In this document: piece by piece, positions 1 to 6,725 of the stretch
Layout: every line of letters starts with the position of its first letter
Position numbering within the stretch: position 1 is the stretch's first letter
Assembly: GCA_003599195.1 (NCBI GenBank)
Contig: QZIZ01000022.1
Location: forward strand, 1-34,819
Direction of reading: 5' to 3'
From: Deltaproteobacteria bacterium
Lineage (GTDB): Bacteria > Desulfobacterota > Desulfobaccia > Desulfobaccales > 0-14-0-80-60-11
DNA: 34,819 nucleotides
Translations under genes and position numbers: made by a program
The notes under the pieces: model-generated
Told to the model about the DNA's origin: nothing
The model's input: the letters and a program-made list of their open reading frames with translations, nothing else
Databases searched by the model: none

Positions 1-869
1 GCGGCTTCGGCCCCGGCCGGAACTGGGCCTCCTACGACATCCTGGGCCAGGCCAAGGGCGGCGTCTTCTCCTTCACCGGCCACCGGGCCGGGAGGGCCAG
101 CGCCGGCTTCCCCAGCAAGCACACCACCTGGATCATGGACTACTCCATCGGCATGCTGGTCTCCACCGCCATGCTGGCCGGCCTCTATTGGCGGGATACG
201 GTCTCTAACCTGGGCAACTACTTCGAGTGCTCCCAGGTGCAAGGCTCCACCCGGTACACCGAATACGCTCTGCCCCTGTGGGGCCGCAACGGCATCGTCC
301 GCATGCGCTGGGGCAACTGGGACACGGAAATCTGCGTCAACGGCATCTGCGCCTGCGGCCTCTCTTCCTATCCCCATTCGGACCATCCCGCGGAGAAGGA
401 AGAAGGCTACATCTATGTGGGCGCTTACACGGACGCCGACTTCGCCAAGCTGATGAACCTCATCGGCCGTCCCGACCTGGGCAAAAAGTTCGCCACCCAT
501 GACGACCGGGTGGAAGCCAAGGCCCAGGAAGAGATCTACCCGGCCATCGAGGAGTTCCTGAAAGACAAGAACAAGGAAGAGGCGGCCCGCATCTTCACCG
601 GTGCCGGCCTTGTCAACCAGCCCCTGCTCACCGTCCGGGAAGCGGCCAATTGCGACCATTTCCTGGAGAGGGGGTCCTTGGGCTGGTACGACGACCCGTA
701 CTACGGCGACGTCTTCACCCAGAAGACCATGTATAAGATGAGCGATTCGCCGCCGCGGCTAAAACACGTGCATCGTCCGGTGGGCTGCGACAACGAAGAG
801 ATCTACCAGCGGGTGTGCGGCCTCAGCGCGGACCAGGTCCGGGAATTTGAAGCCAAGGAAATCATCTAG
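1..869 (+). CDS. Family III (CaiB/BaiF) CoA-transferase, 3' part
   Basis: This gene enters from the left edge; codons are in frame from base 3, and about 288 residues of a family usually near 400 are present. Family III enzymes move CoA from one acyl-CoA to another carboxylic acid through an aspartyl-CoA thioester, in the cytoplasm. The segment IMDYSIGM (Asp codon at 138-140) aligns by eye with the region holding the catalytic Asp of formyl-CoA transferase, followed by the usual helix and a CoA-binding C-terminal domain ending in a typical GLSADQVREFEAK tail. The substrate is not visible. Two small Cys-rich genes follow closely on the same strand. That pairing recalls alkyl- and arylsuccinate degradation loci, where family III transferases activate the succinate adduct, but this is only inference because the diagnostic glycyl-radical subunit is not in the window. 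Confidence 0.88.
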   Translation, partial: GFGPGRNWASYDILGQAKGGVFSFTGHRAGRASAGFPSKHTTWIMDYSIGMLVSTAMLAGLYWRDTVSNLGNYFECSQVQGSTRYTEYALPLWGRNGIVRMRWGNWDTEICVNGICACGLSSYPHSDHPAEKEEGYIYVGAYTDADFAKLMNLIGRPDLGKKFATHDDRVEAKAQEEIYPAIEEFLKDKNKEEAARIFTGAGLVNQPLLTVREAANCDHFLERGSLGWYDDPYYGDVFTQKTMYKMSDSPPRLKHVHRPVGCDNEEIYQRVCGLSADQVREFEAKEII

Positions 870-945
870 CCAAGGGACGGTGGGGGCGGGAAGTTGACCC
901 GGCCCCCAAAGTCGCACCTCTATCTATTGGGAGGAATGACTCGAT

Positions 946-1359
946 ATGACTGAATTCAAAATATCGTTGATGTACGATTGCACCAAATGTGAAACCCGCA
1001 ACTTCCTGGATCCCTACACCTACTGGGATTACTCAGGTAACTTCAAGTGCGCGGGCTGCGACGTTCTCTACTATGCCGAGTGGGAAAACGGCCAGCGGGT
1101 GGTGGAGCCGGAAGCGGGCCGGGGCACGGATTACATCCTGCCCGGTTACGCCGAGACCAAGGACCTGAAGCCCCTGTCCGGGGAAGGCAAGACCTCGGCG
1201 CCGCCTTTTGCCAATGTCACCTTCTTGGGCAAACCCAAGAATTGTACCGTTTCCGCTCGCGGCAAACTCGTCGCCTGCACCCAGCTCACCCCGGAAGACC
1301 TGGAAGGGAGCGCTTGGAAACGTATCACCGCCCAGCGCAAATACGGGAAATCCTGGTAA
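946..1359 (+). CDS. Small Cys-rich protein with zinc-ribbon-like CxxC pairs
   Basis: A 137-residue protein that I do not recognise by family. Two CxxC pairs lie near the N-terminus (CTKC and CAGC), spaced like a rubredoxin or zinc-ribbon knuckle, so it probably binds zinc or an iron-sulfur cluster. Two more cysteines occur later (NCTV, ACTQ). The start is well supported by a GGAGGA ribosome site about 10 bases before ATG. It lies 76 bases after the CoA-transferase stop and 36 bases before another Cys-rich small gene, and the three read as one operon closed by the hairpin at 1602-1626. It could be an accessory subunit of an enzyme encoded upstream, or a DUF35-like acyl-CoA binding ribbon. The second option is weaker because the usual proline-arginine segment of that family is not seen. 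Confidence 0.75.
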   Translation: MTEFKISLMYDCTKCETRNFLDPYTYWDYSGNFKCAGCDVLYYAEWENGQRVVEPEAGRGTDYILPGYAETKDLKPLSGEGKTSAPPFANVTFLGKPKNCTVSARGKLVACTQLTPEDLEGSAWKRITAQRKYGKSW

Positions 1360-1395
1360 CGGCCGTAACTTCGGAAGATAGGAGGAATCCTCAAT

Positions 1396-1581
1396 ATGGC
1401 GATTCTCTGCGACGAATGTAAGAACATCAAATATACCTACGACCCGCAGATTTCCAAGGTGTTATACGGTCACTGCCGGGCCATTGAATACCCCTTCATG
1501 CTGGGCATTTTCAAGGAAGCGCGTCCCGGGGCGTTTACCGCTCCCACCGACTGCAAATACTTCCAAGAAAAGAAAAAGTAG
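1396..1581 (+). CDS. Small four-cysteine protein, possible Fe-S small subunit
   Basis: A 61-residue protein with four cysteines (C5, C8, C27, C53) ending in CKYFQ plus a lysine tail. The CxxC...C...C-x-F layout resembles the small high-potential-iron-protein-like subunits (gamma type) that accompany benzylsuccinate and alkylsuccinate synthases, and also other small Fe-S proteins; I judge this from pattern alone. The start is fixed by a strong GGAGGAA site 9 bases ahead of ATG. It is the last gene before a perfect 11-bp hairpin, so it likely ends the CoA-transferase operon. No glycyl-radical catalytic subunit is visible here; if the comparison is right it should lie upstream of the window. Other readings are a zinc protein or a ferredoxin-like electron carrier. 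Confidence 0.75.
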   Translation: MAILCDECKNIKYTYDPQISKVLYGHCRAIEYPFMLGIFKEARPGAFTAPTDCKYFQEKKK

Positions 1582-1601
1582 GATAAACTAATCCTCAATC
1601 C

Positions 1602-1634
1602 GGGGCGCCGGCGCTGCCGGCGCCCCTATCTTTA
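1602..1634 (+). terminator. Hairpin terminator after the CoA-transferase operon
   Basis: GGGGCGCCGGC (1602-1612) pairs perfectly with GCCGGCGCCCC (1616-1626) around a 3-base loop, and is followed by a short T-rich stretch. The stem is very stable but the U-tract is weak, so termination is likely rather than certain. Confidence 0.65.
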
Positions 1635-1653
1635 TCTCCACCGGTAATTTCTT

Positions 1654-1971
1654 ATGAAAGATTATTCTCTTTACTATTGGGACCGGCGTTTGCCTGAAGC
1701 CGAGGTAATCGAACTCATGAACCAGGCCTGGGAAGAACTTTACGAACTGGAGTTCGACCAGGTCTTCGGAGCCTGGCGCGGGGTGCATTTTGAAGAGGAA
1801 GCGGACACCGTGCACATCACCTGGGAAAACATGTATACCGTGCCCATGATGATCTCCATTCACCGGGTCACCCGGGTCTTGCGGATGGACTACCCCCGGG
1901 ACGAATTTCTGGAGCTGGAGCAGGCCGAAATCGAGCGCCTCCGCAGCCTGCCGCCGGGGAAGAGACGTTAG
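1654..1971 (+). CDS. Conserved-looking hypothetical protein, 105 aa
   Basis: An acidic, aromatic-rich soluble protein with no signal peptide, membrane segment or known motif that I can name. Codon use matches the real genes around it (G/C-rich third positions), which supports genuine coding. The ribosome site is weak (CCGGTAA region), so the start is less certain than for the two genes before it. It begins only 19 bases after the hairpin terminator, so its expression depends on read-through or a promoter I could not define. Confidence 0.6.
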   Translation: MKDYSLYYWDRRLPEAEVIELMNQAWEELYELEFDQVFGAWRGVHFEEEADTVHITWENMYTVPMMISIHRVTRVLRMDYPRDEFLELEQAEIERLRSLPPGKRR

Positions 1972-2036
1972 CTGGGGCCAAGGCCGAAGTCTTAGGAAAG
2001 ACTGGCCGTTTCTGTCCTGAAAAGTTCCAAGCGGTA

Positions 2037-2058
2037 GTACAGGCTTTCAAGCCTGTAC
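2037..2058. repeat. Hairpin repeat, AGGCTTTCAAGCCT family
   Basis: GTACAGGCTT and AAGCCTGTAC form a near-complete palindrome. The same core with the same 5' flank (GCGGTAGT) recurs at 31496-31517, with a variant at 31526-31549, which marks it as a dispersed repeat rather than a single terminator. Confidence 0.75.
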
Positions 2059-2067
2059 GGATTACCA

Positions 2068-2088
2068 GGGCGGGCGAGACGCCCGTCC
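2068..2088. repeat. Hairpin repeat, GGGCG-CGCCC type
   Basis: GGGCGGGCG (2068-2076) pairs with CGCCCGTCC (2080-2088), including one G-T pair, around loop AGA. It sits 9 bases after the previous hairpin. I see one copy in the window. Confidence 0.55.
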
Positions 2089-2181
2089 TACGGGCTTTTC
2101 ATGCTTTGCGGGTGGGCCAGCGGCCCATGAGGAACTGTTCCGAAAAGTTCAAAGTTGAGACCACTGAGAAAGTCCCCCTTC

Positions 2182-2220
2182 TGTCATTCTGAACGGAGCG
2201 AAGCGGAGTGAAGAATCTCG
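2182..2220 (+). repeat. Dispersed 39-base intergenic element, copy 1
   Basis: It starts TGTCATTCTGAACGGAGCG and ends GTGAAGAATCTCG. Closely related copies lie at 24951-24988 and, on the other strand, at 25062-25098. Diverged copies lie at 19500-19536 and around 19391-19408. All are intergenic. Confidence 0.8.
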
Positions 2221-2308
2221 TATTTGCCGGCGAGATATGCCCCAGTATCAAGGCGAATACTGCCGCGCGGCCGGATGAGATACTTGATTGCCAATTAGGA
2301 GTTAGTAA

Positions 2309-2521
2309 ATGTCCATTGATGGGTACATCGACTACCAGCGCCGTGAATTTTGTAAAGACGTCCAATGTCCGGTACAGCTAGATCTGGATCAACAACCCGA
2401 AGGCTCAGACAGTTACGAAAAGATCAGGCCGACTTGTAAGACCGCCTGCCGCTATACCACCTATCAGTTTCACCATTGGCTGATCAATAAAGGCTATTTA
2501 CTGGTCCGGCCGGCAAAATAA
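2309..2521 (+). CDS. Small Cys/aromatic-rich hypothetical protein, 70 aa
   Basis: A 70-residue protein with four cysteines arranged as two pairs (FCKDVQCPV near residue 15 and TCKTACRYTT near residue 45), followed by a histidine-bearing stretch (QFHHWLI). The pairs could hold a metal or an Fe-S cluster, but no family can be named. An AGGAG site lies 9 bases before ATG, which supports translation. It stands alone between repeat-rich spacers, about 140 bases ahead of the aldolase gene. A shadow frame is unlikely because no other coding frame covers this stretch. Confidence 0.65.
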   Translation: MSIDGYIDYQRREFCKDVQCPVQLDLDQQPEGSDSYEKIRPTCKTACRYTTYQFHHWLINKGYLLVRPAK

Positions 2522-2599
2522 TATTCCTGAAAGATTTATACCCGGCTCACCTCAAATGCGGCTAACCTATCTATAACTTGGCATTCACTAATTGTTTTA

Positions 2600-2637
2600 C
2601 CGAAAACTAAAAACCAAAAACTAAAAACCGAAAACTA
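2600..2637 (+). repeat. A-rich 7-nt word array (AAAACTA/AAAACCA type)
   Basis: Five or so imperfect heptamers of the forms CGAAAACTA and AAAACCA run in a row just before the aldolase ribosome site. Related arrays occur at 6681-6725 and, on the opposite strand, at 19344-19375. Confidence 0.7.
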
Positions 2638-2660
2638 TTTTTTTGGGGGGAGATCGGCAG

Positions 2661-3452
2661 ATGAATTGGGGAATGAAAAACCGCTTAAGCCGGCTGATGC
2701 CCAACGGCAGATGTTTTTTTATGCCCATTGACCATGGTTATTTCCAGGGTCCCACCAGGAACCTGGAAAGGCCGGGAGAGACGGTAAAACCGCTGCTGCC
2801 CTACGTGGACGCCATTTTTTGCACCCGGGGGGTCCTGCGCGCGGCCCTTGATCCGCTCATCGATAAGCCCATAGTGCTCCGGGTTTCCGGGTGCACCAGC
2901 ATGGTAGGGGAGGATTTGGCCAATGAGGAGCTCACCACCTCCATCTCCGAAATCATCCGGGTGAACGCCGCGGCCGTGGGGCTGTCGGTCTTTATCGGCA
3001 GTCATTATGAAAAAGAGACCCTCAAGAACCTGAGCACCCTGGTCAATCTCTGCGAAGATTACGGCATTCCGGTGATGGCGGTGACCGCGGTGGGCCGGGA
3101 ATTGGAAAAACGGGAGGCCCGCTATCTGGCTTTATGCTGCCGCATCGCCGCGGAACTGGGCGCCCGGGTGGTGAAGACCTATTGGTGCGAAGAGCATTTC
3201 GAGAAGGTGGTGCAGGGCTGTCCGGTGCCGGTGATTATGGCGGGCGGGCCTAAGTGCGAGACGGAGCTGGAAGTCCTGGAATTCGTCCATGACGGCATTT
3301 CCAAGGGCGCGGCCGGCATCAACCTGGGGCGCAACGTCTGGCAGAGCCCCCACCCGGTGGCCATGGCCAAGGCCTTGCGGTCCATTATCCATGACAATGC
3401 CTCCGTCAAACAGGCCGCGGAAATTTACAATAAGACCAAAGGAAAAAAATAA
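2661..3452 (+). CDS. LsrF/DhnA-family class I aldolase
   Basis: A 263-residue cytoplasmic TIM-barrel aldolase of the DeoC/LsrF family, which includes the autoinducer-2 thiolase LsrF and the aminodideoxyheptulosonate (ADH) synthases. These use a Schiff-base lysine; VVKTYW puts that lysine at K172, and PIDHG near the N-terminus and MAGGPK near residue 195 match family motifs. I chose ATG 2661 over a TTG 18 bases upstream because a GGGGAGA ribosome site lies about 8 bases before it. The next gene is a zinc alcohol dehydrogenase about 100 bases downstream, so the pair may oxidise or reduce a carbonyl product. No lsr transport or kinase genes are near, so an AI-2 role is not supported. The true substrate is unknown. 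Confidence 0.85.
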   Translation: MNWGMKNRLSRLMPNGRCFFMPIDHGYFQGPTRNLERPGETVKPLLPYVDAIFCTRGVLRAALDPLIDKPIVLRVSGCTSMVGEDLANEELTTSISEIIRVNAAAVGLSVFIGSHYEKETLKNLSTLVNLCEDYGIPVMAVTAVGRELEKREARYLALCCRIAAELGARVVKTYWCEEHFEKVVQGCPVPVIMAGGPKCETELEVLEFVHDGISKGAAGINLGRNVWQSPHPVAMAKALRSIIHDNASVKQAAEIYNKTKGKK

Positions 3453-3508
3453 GTTCCAAGTTCCTGGTTCTAAGTTAAAAGAAAATAGTACCAGACTTGG
3501 AACTATCG

Positions 3509-3546
3509 CTTGGAACTTGGAACTTGGAACTTGGAACTTGGAACTT
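3509..3546 (+). repeat. (CTTGGAA)5 tandem heptamer
   Basis: Five exact copies of CTTGGAA run directly up to the start of the dehydrogenase gene, ending five bases before its ATG. They fill the place where a ribosome site would be expected. A less regular version (AAGTTCCAAGTTCC) lies just upstream on the other strand sense. Confidence 0.9.
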
Positions 3547-3551
3547 TTCTA

Positions 3552-4529
3552 ATGATCGTCGCCAAATACTACCACAACAACGACATCCGCCTGGAAGACA
3601 TTCCCGTCCCCAAGATCGGGCCGGGGGAGATTCTGGTAAAAGTCCGGGCCAGCGGCATCTGCGGCACCGATGTCATGGAATGGTACCGCATCCAAAAAGC
3701 CCCCCGCATCCTCGGCCATGAGATCGCCGGCGAAATCGTCGAGTCCCGGGCGGAGGCATACCATCCGGGCCAGCGGGTCTTTGTCAGCCATCATGTGCCG
3801 TGCAACAACTGTAAGTACTGCCGGGCCGGTAATCATACCGCCTGCGATACCCTGCACAAGGGCAATTACGATCCCGGCGGCTACAGCGAATACGTCCGGG
3901 TCCCCAAGATCAACGTGGATTATGGGGTTTATGTCCTGCCGGAGCAGGTTTCCTTCCTCGAAGGCACCATGATCGAACCCCTGGCCTGCGGGGTCCGGGG
4001 CCTGCGGTCCATTAATATCCGGCCGCACCACACCGTGTTGATCCTGGGCTGCGGCATCTCCGGCATCCTCAATATCCAGTTGGCCAAGCTGACCGGCGCC
4101 CGGGTGGTGGCCACGGATATTAATGATTATCGCCTGCAAAAGGCCAAGGAATTCGGCGCCGATGAAGTGGTGCACGCTTCCCGGGACCTGAACCTCAAGG
4201 CAGACCGGGTCATCATCTGCACCGGCGCCTACGCCGCGGTGGAGCAGGCCTTCCGGTGCGTGGACAAGGCCGGCATCATCCTCCTCTTTGCCATTCCCAA
4301 CCAAGATATCGCCATCCCCATCCCGGATTTTTGGCGCAACGAACTCACTGTCACTTCCTCCTACGGGGCCGCGCCCGCCGATCTGGAGGAAGCCCTGACC
4401 CTCATCGCCCACCAGACCATCAACATCAAAGACACCATCACCCAGGTTATGCCGCTCACCGAAATCCAGGCCGCGTTCAAAATCGTGGCCGAAGCCAAAG
4501 AATCATTAAAAGTGGTGTTGTCACCGTAA
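3552..4529 (+). CDS. Zinc-dependent MDR alcohol dehydrogenase
   Basis: A 325-residue medium-chain dehydrogenase, cytoplasmic, that interconverts an alcohol and a carbonyl with NAD(P). The catalytic zinc site is visible as C37 in GICGTD and H56-E57 in LGHE. The structural zinc lobe has C84, C87, C90 and C98. The Rossmann loop GCGISG near residue 162 binds the cofactor. Overall it resembles sorbitol and threonine dehydrogenases. Earlier in-frame starts are encoded by the heptamer repeat and were rejected; ATG 3552 begins the conserved fold. No Shine-Dalgarno site is seen because the (CTTGGAA)5 array occupies that position. It is probably partnered with the aldolase before it. Substrate unknown. 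Confidence 0.9.
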   Translation: MIVAKYYHNNDIRLEDIPVPKIGPGEILVKVRASGICGTDVMEWYRIQKAPRILGHEIAGEIVESRAEAYHPGQRVFVSHHVPCNNCKYCRAGNHTACDTLHKGNYDPGGYSEYVRVPKINVDYGVYVLPEQVSFLEGTMIEPLACGVRGLRSINIRPHHTVLILGCGISGILNIQLAKLTGARVVATDINDYRLQKAKEFGADEVVHASRDLNLKADRVIICTGAYAAVEQAFRCVDKAGIILLFAIPNQDIAIPIPDFWRNELTVTSSYGAAPADLEEALTLIAHQTINIKDTITQVMPLTEIQAAFKIVAEAKESLKVVLSP

Positions 4530-4537
4530 ATCACGTT

Positions 4538-4559
4538 GGGGCGAACTTTGTGTTCGCCC
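4538..4559. repeat. Hairpin repeat, GGGCGAAC-GTTCGCCC family
   Basis: GGGCGAAC (4538-4545) and GTTCGCCC (4552-4559) are perfect inverted arms. A second copy with the same arms sits on the mqnC stop codon at 33755-33775. Placed right after the dehydrogenase gene, it may act as a terminator-like stem, but it lacks a T-tract. Confidence 0.7.
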
Positions 4560-4620
4560 TTGCGAAAACCTGCGATAGATTTTAAATTGGTACTAATTGG
4601 TGTGCCGGGAATATCCATAG

Positions 4621-4652
4621 AACCTTGAACTTTGAACCTTGAACTTGGAACT
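4621..4652 (+). repeat. TTGAACCT/TTGAACTT word array
   Basis: Four to five imperfect heptamers (TTGAAC plus one or two variable bases) precede the SH3 gene. The same words appear at 30631-30660, 30753-30779, 33872-33900 and 34394-34427. Confidence 0.75.
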
Positions 4653-4685
4653 ATCTTCTAAGCAGGGGAAGAAAAGGAGGAGGTT

Positions 4686-5264
4686 ATGAACCTGAGGAAA
4701 TCTGTGACCCCGGTGTTGCTGAGTCTGTTGTTCTTATTCCTGGCCGTTCCCTTAGTCCTTGCCTATTCCGGCCATTATTACGTCATCCCCAATTCCGCGC
4801 AATTGCGGGAATGCGCCAACTATGACTGCCCCGCGACGCTCACAGCCTACCAAGGAGAACGGGTGGAGATCCTGGAGCGGACGGGCATCTGGTCCCGGGT
4901 CCGCTTTGTGGACCGTTCCGGCTGGGGCTGGATTCCCAGCGACCTGCTCAGCTACAGTCCCGACCGCCTCTCCAGGCCGACGTCCACTTATTATGTCAAT
5001 ACCAGCAGGTTGTCTGTCTACGACGAACCCACCCCGAATTCCCGGGTCGTCCTCACCTTGGGCTTTAACGATCCGGTGGAAATGCTGGGGGTCGGCGCCA
5101 GCGGCATGGCCCAGGTGCGGGACCTGAAGACCAGCGTGGTGGGCTGGGCGGCCCCCCGTTATCTCTCCTCCAGCCCGCTGAAATACCCCAAGTCCCAGAA
5201 ACGCCGCCGCGCCCCCAAAGCGGCCCCCAAAGAGGAAGCCCCCGAGCCGCCGAAGGCGATGTGA
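4686..5264 (+). CDS. Exported protein with two SH3-like (SH3b) domains
   Basis: A 192-residue protein with a Sec signal peptide (MNLRKS then a hydrophobic core, likely cut after VLA near residue 26). Two bacterial SH3-like repeats follow, roughly residues 30-95 and 100-165, each ending in a G-W-A/I-P-like strand. The C-terminus is a basic Pro/Ala/Lys tail. Such domains commonly bind cell-wall peptides or scaffold periplasmic proteins; no enzymatic domain is present. The start is sure: AGGAGGAGG lies 5-6 bases before ATG. It is convergent with the hicAB pair, whose hicB stop lies 8 bases beyond its own stop. A periplasmic wall-associated role is inferred. Confidence 0.85.
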   Translation: MNLRKSVTPVLLSLLFLFLAVPLVLAYSGHYYVIPNSAQLRECANYDCPATLTAYQGERVEILERTGIWSRVRFVDRSGWGWIPSDLLSYSPDRLSRPTSTYYVNTSRLSVYDEPTPNSRVVLTLGFNDPVEMLGVGASGMAQVRDLKTSVVGWAAPRYLSSSPLKYPKSQKRRRAPKAAPKEEAPEPPKAM

Positions 5265-5272
5265 GGCTGAAT

Positions 5273-5602
5273 CTATTGAGATAACTTCGCACTGGCCAGC
5301 CGGTTCAAGCTGACACCGGCTTCGGCGGCCTTAAGTGCCAGATCGCGATGGACTTCGGGAGGAACCCGGACCATGAATTTGCCGCTGTAGCGTCTGGAGG
5401 CAATGGGTTCTGGAGGCTCTTCGCCATGTTCCTGCATGTCCTTGACAACATCCGCCACTACCTTGCGGATGCCCTTTAAAGCGGCTTCCGGGGTGCGGGC
5501 CAGCCAGCTTAAACTTGGAAACTCCGCGCATAGGCCAACATAATCATGGTCTTCTTCCGACCAAGTTACCCGATAAGTATAACGGTCATCTTTCAGTGTC
5601 AT
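5273..5602 (-). CDS. hicB: HicB-type antitoxin
   Basis: A 109-residue protein with the HicB layout: an N-terminal RNase H-like fold that reads YRVTWSEEDHDYVGLC (the typical substrate-mimic half, residues 8-60) and a C-terminal ribbon-helix-helix (VRVPPEVHRDLALKAAEAG, residues 77-100) that would bind DNA. HicB blocks the mRNA-cutting HicA and represses its own operon. Its start overlaps the hicA end by 17 bases, so the two are translationally linked. The palindrome at 5851-5864 in the promoter is the obvious operator candidate. The complete fold and partner gene argue for an active type II system. Confidence 0.88.
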   Translation of the reverse strand: MTLKDDRYTYRVTWSEEDHDYVGLCAEFPSLSWLARTPEAALKGIRKVVADVVKDMQEHGEEPPEPIASRRYSGKFMVRVPPEVHRDLALKAAEAGVSLNRLASAKLSQ

Positions 5603-5846
5603 TTTCCAATCCCAATCTTGCTAGCGCCTTGAGCACTTGCTTAACCTGATAGGCCCGGGCCTTTCCTTTTTTATTCTGAATATTCACCCGGGGATCACCC
5701 GGCCAAAGGGTCTGATATACCCTGTGGCTCGTGCCGCGCTGACGAGGCACCCCGAAATAATGGTCACAGACCTTGCACAAATCGCTAAAACGGACATCGT
5801 GGGGAGTCCGCAGCATTTGTGCAATTATTTCATCGAGGTTACTCAT
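5586..5846 (-). CDS. hicA: HicA-type mRNA interferase toxin
   Basis: An 86-residue protein of the HicA double-stranded-RNA-binding-like fold. The catalytic histidine is H41 in RGTSHRVY, matching the family G-S-H motif, and the C-terminal helix KAYQVKQVLKAL-like segment is typical. HicA toxins cleave mRNA in the cytoplasm. This member belongs to the longer subfamily with an N-terminal extension, which supports ATG 5846 over the internal ATG at 5816. No ribosome site precedes either start, and the promoter -10 sits only a few bases upstream, so the transcript may be leaderless. Confidence 0.85.
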   Translation of the reverse strand: MSNLDEIIAQMLRTPHDVRFSDLCKVCDHYFGVPRQRGTSHRVYQTLWPGDPRVNIQNKKGKARAYQVKQVLKALARLGLENDTER

Positions 5847-5848
5847 AA

Positions 5849-5876
5849 AGTATCATTAATGATATCAAAATGTCAA
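5849..5876 (-). promoter_or_regulatory. hicAB promoter with palindromic operator
   Basis: On the minus strand TTGACA (plus 5871-5876) is followed after 16 bases by GATACT (plus 5849-5854). Within the spacer and overlapping the -10 lies the perfect palindrome TATCATTAATGATA (5851-5864). That is the expected place for HicB to repress the operon. Confidence 0.7.
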
Positions 5877-5899
5877 GAGAAGGCTGTTAGAGAATAACT

Positions 5900-6547
5900 T
5901 CAACTGCCCCCCCGTTTATACTCCTCCCTTAATCGCCTCAACTTCTCCACCTCCGCCTCCGGTAGGGGCGGCAGGGGTCCCTGGAGCCGCGCGGCCAGGA
6001 CCACCCGGGCGGTGTGCTCCAGCTTCTCCATCTTGTTGTAGGCGTCCGTCACGTCTTTGCCCATGGTCATGGCCCCGTGCCGGGATAAGAGGATGGCGTC
6101 GTATTCCTTAACAAATGGCCGGACTGACTCCGGCACCTCTTCGGTGCTGGGGGTGGCATAGGGCGCGGTGGGAATTCCCCCCAGGGTGATTACCACCTCC
6201 GGCAGGATGGGTTCCAGCAGATCGATCCCCGCCAGGGTGCAGGCCGTGGCGTAGGGCAGGTGGGCGTGGACCACGGCCTGGACGTCCGGCCGCAGCTGAT
6301 AGGCCAAAAGATGCATGCGGATCTCGGAAGTGGGCTTGCCCTCACCGCCTAGCAGCTTGCCCTCCAAATCCACCGTGAGTACCTGATAAGACTCCATCAG
6401 CCCCTTGTTCACCCCGCTGGGAGTAACGAACACCAGGTCTCCTTGGCGTACGCTGACATTGCCGTCGGTGGCCGCAAGATAGTTTTTCCGGTGCAGCATC
6501 CGGCTGATGCAAACGATGTCTTCTTTCAACTTCTGTTTAATATCCAT
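5900..6547 (-). CDS. Class II aldolase (FucA/AraD type), zinc-dependent
   Basis: A 215-residue enzyme of the fuculose-1-phosphate aldolase family, which splits a ketose-1-phosphate into dihydroxyacetone phosphate and an aldehyde in the cytoplasm. Visible motifs are DGNVSVR (phosphate loop), TPSG, PTSE (catalytic Glu), HAHLPYATA (zinc histidines) and LLSRHGAMTMG (third zinc histidine). ATG 6547 is preceded by GGAG at 6 bases. Upstream on the same strand is an RpiR sugar-phosphate regulator, a likely controller. Substrates could be fuculose-, rhamnulose- or 5-deoxyribulose-1-phosphate. The last would fit 5'-deoxyadenosine salvage in an organism rich in radical-SAM enzymes, but no isomerase or kinase gene is present to support it. 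Confidence 0.88.
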   Translation of the reverse strand: MDIKQKLKEDIVCISRMLHRKNYLAATDGNVSVRQGDLVFVTPSGVNKGLMESYQVLTVDLEGKLLGGEGKPTSEIRMHLLAYQLRPDVQAVVHAHLPYATACTLAGIDLLEPILPEVVITLGGIPTAPYATPSTEEVPESVRPFVKEYDAILLSRHGAMTMGKDVTDAYNKMEKLEHTARVVLAARLQGPLPPLPEAEVEKLRRLREEYKRGGS

Positions 6548-6680
6548 GGTTGCTCCAAAGAAGGGTAGGGGGTATCGGGAAATTACCGGTGCAGGTCAGT
6601 CCGGAACGGGTCTTACCATTTCCCCTGCAAATGCAGCTTATCTTAAGCCGCGAATTTTTGACAACGCAGATTTATTTTAA

Positions 6681-6725
6681 CCGAAAACCCAAAACCGGAA
6701 ACCGGGAACCGGAAACCGAAAACCG
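6681..6725 (+). repeat. CCGAAAACC/CCGGAAACC word array
   Basis: About six imperfect heptamers (AACCGGA, AAACCGA, AACCCAA) fill the gap between the RpiR regulator stop and the aldolase start. It belongs to the same style as 2600-2637 and 19344-19375. Confidence 0.7.

Larger units (their letters stand above)
1972..2308. other. Gene-free spacer made largely of repeats
   Basis: No gene is supported here. The spacer holds two hairpin repeats (2037-2058 and 2068-2088) and one copy of the 39-base intergenic element (2182-2220). The remaining bases show no promoter I can defend, apart from the ribosome site of the following small gene. Confidence 0.7.

Noticed and set aside
3549-4412. Long minus-strand open frame opposite the dehydrogenase
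   Set aside because: The plus strand has the full zinc dehydrogenase motif set; the minus frame shows only Gly/Asp/Val-rich shadow composition.
5637-5897. Plus-strand open frame over hicA
   Set aside because: It is antisense to a recognisable HicA with a conserved His motif, and crosses the palindromic promoter.
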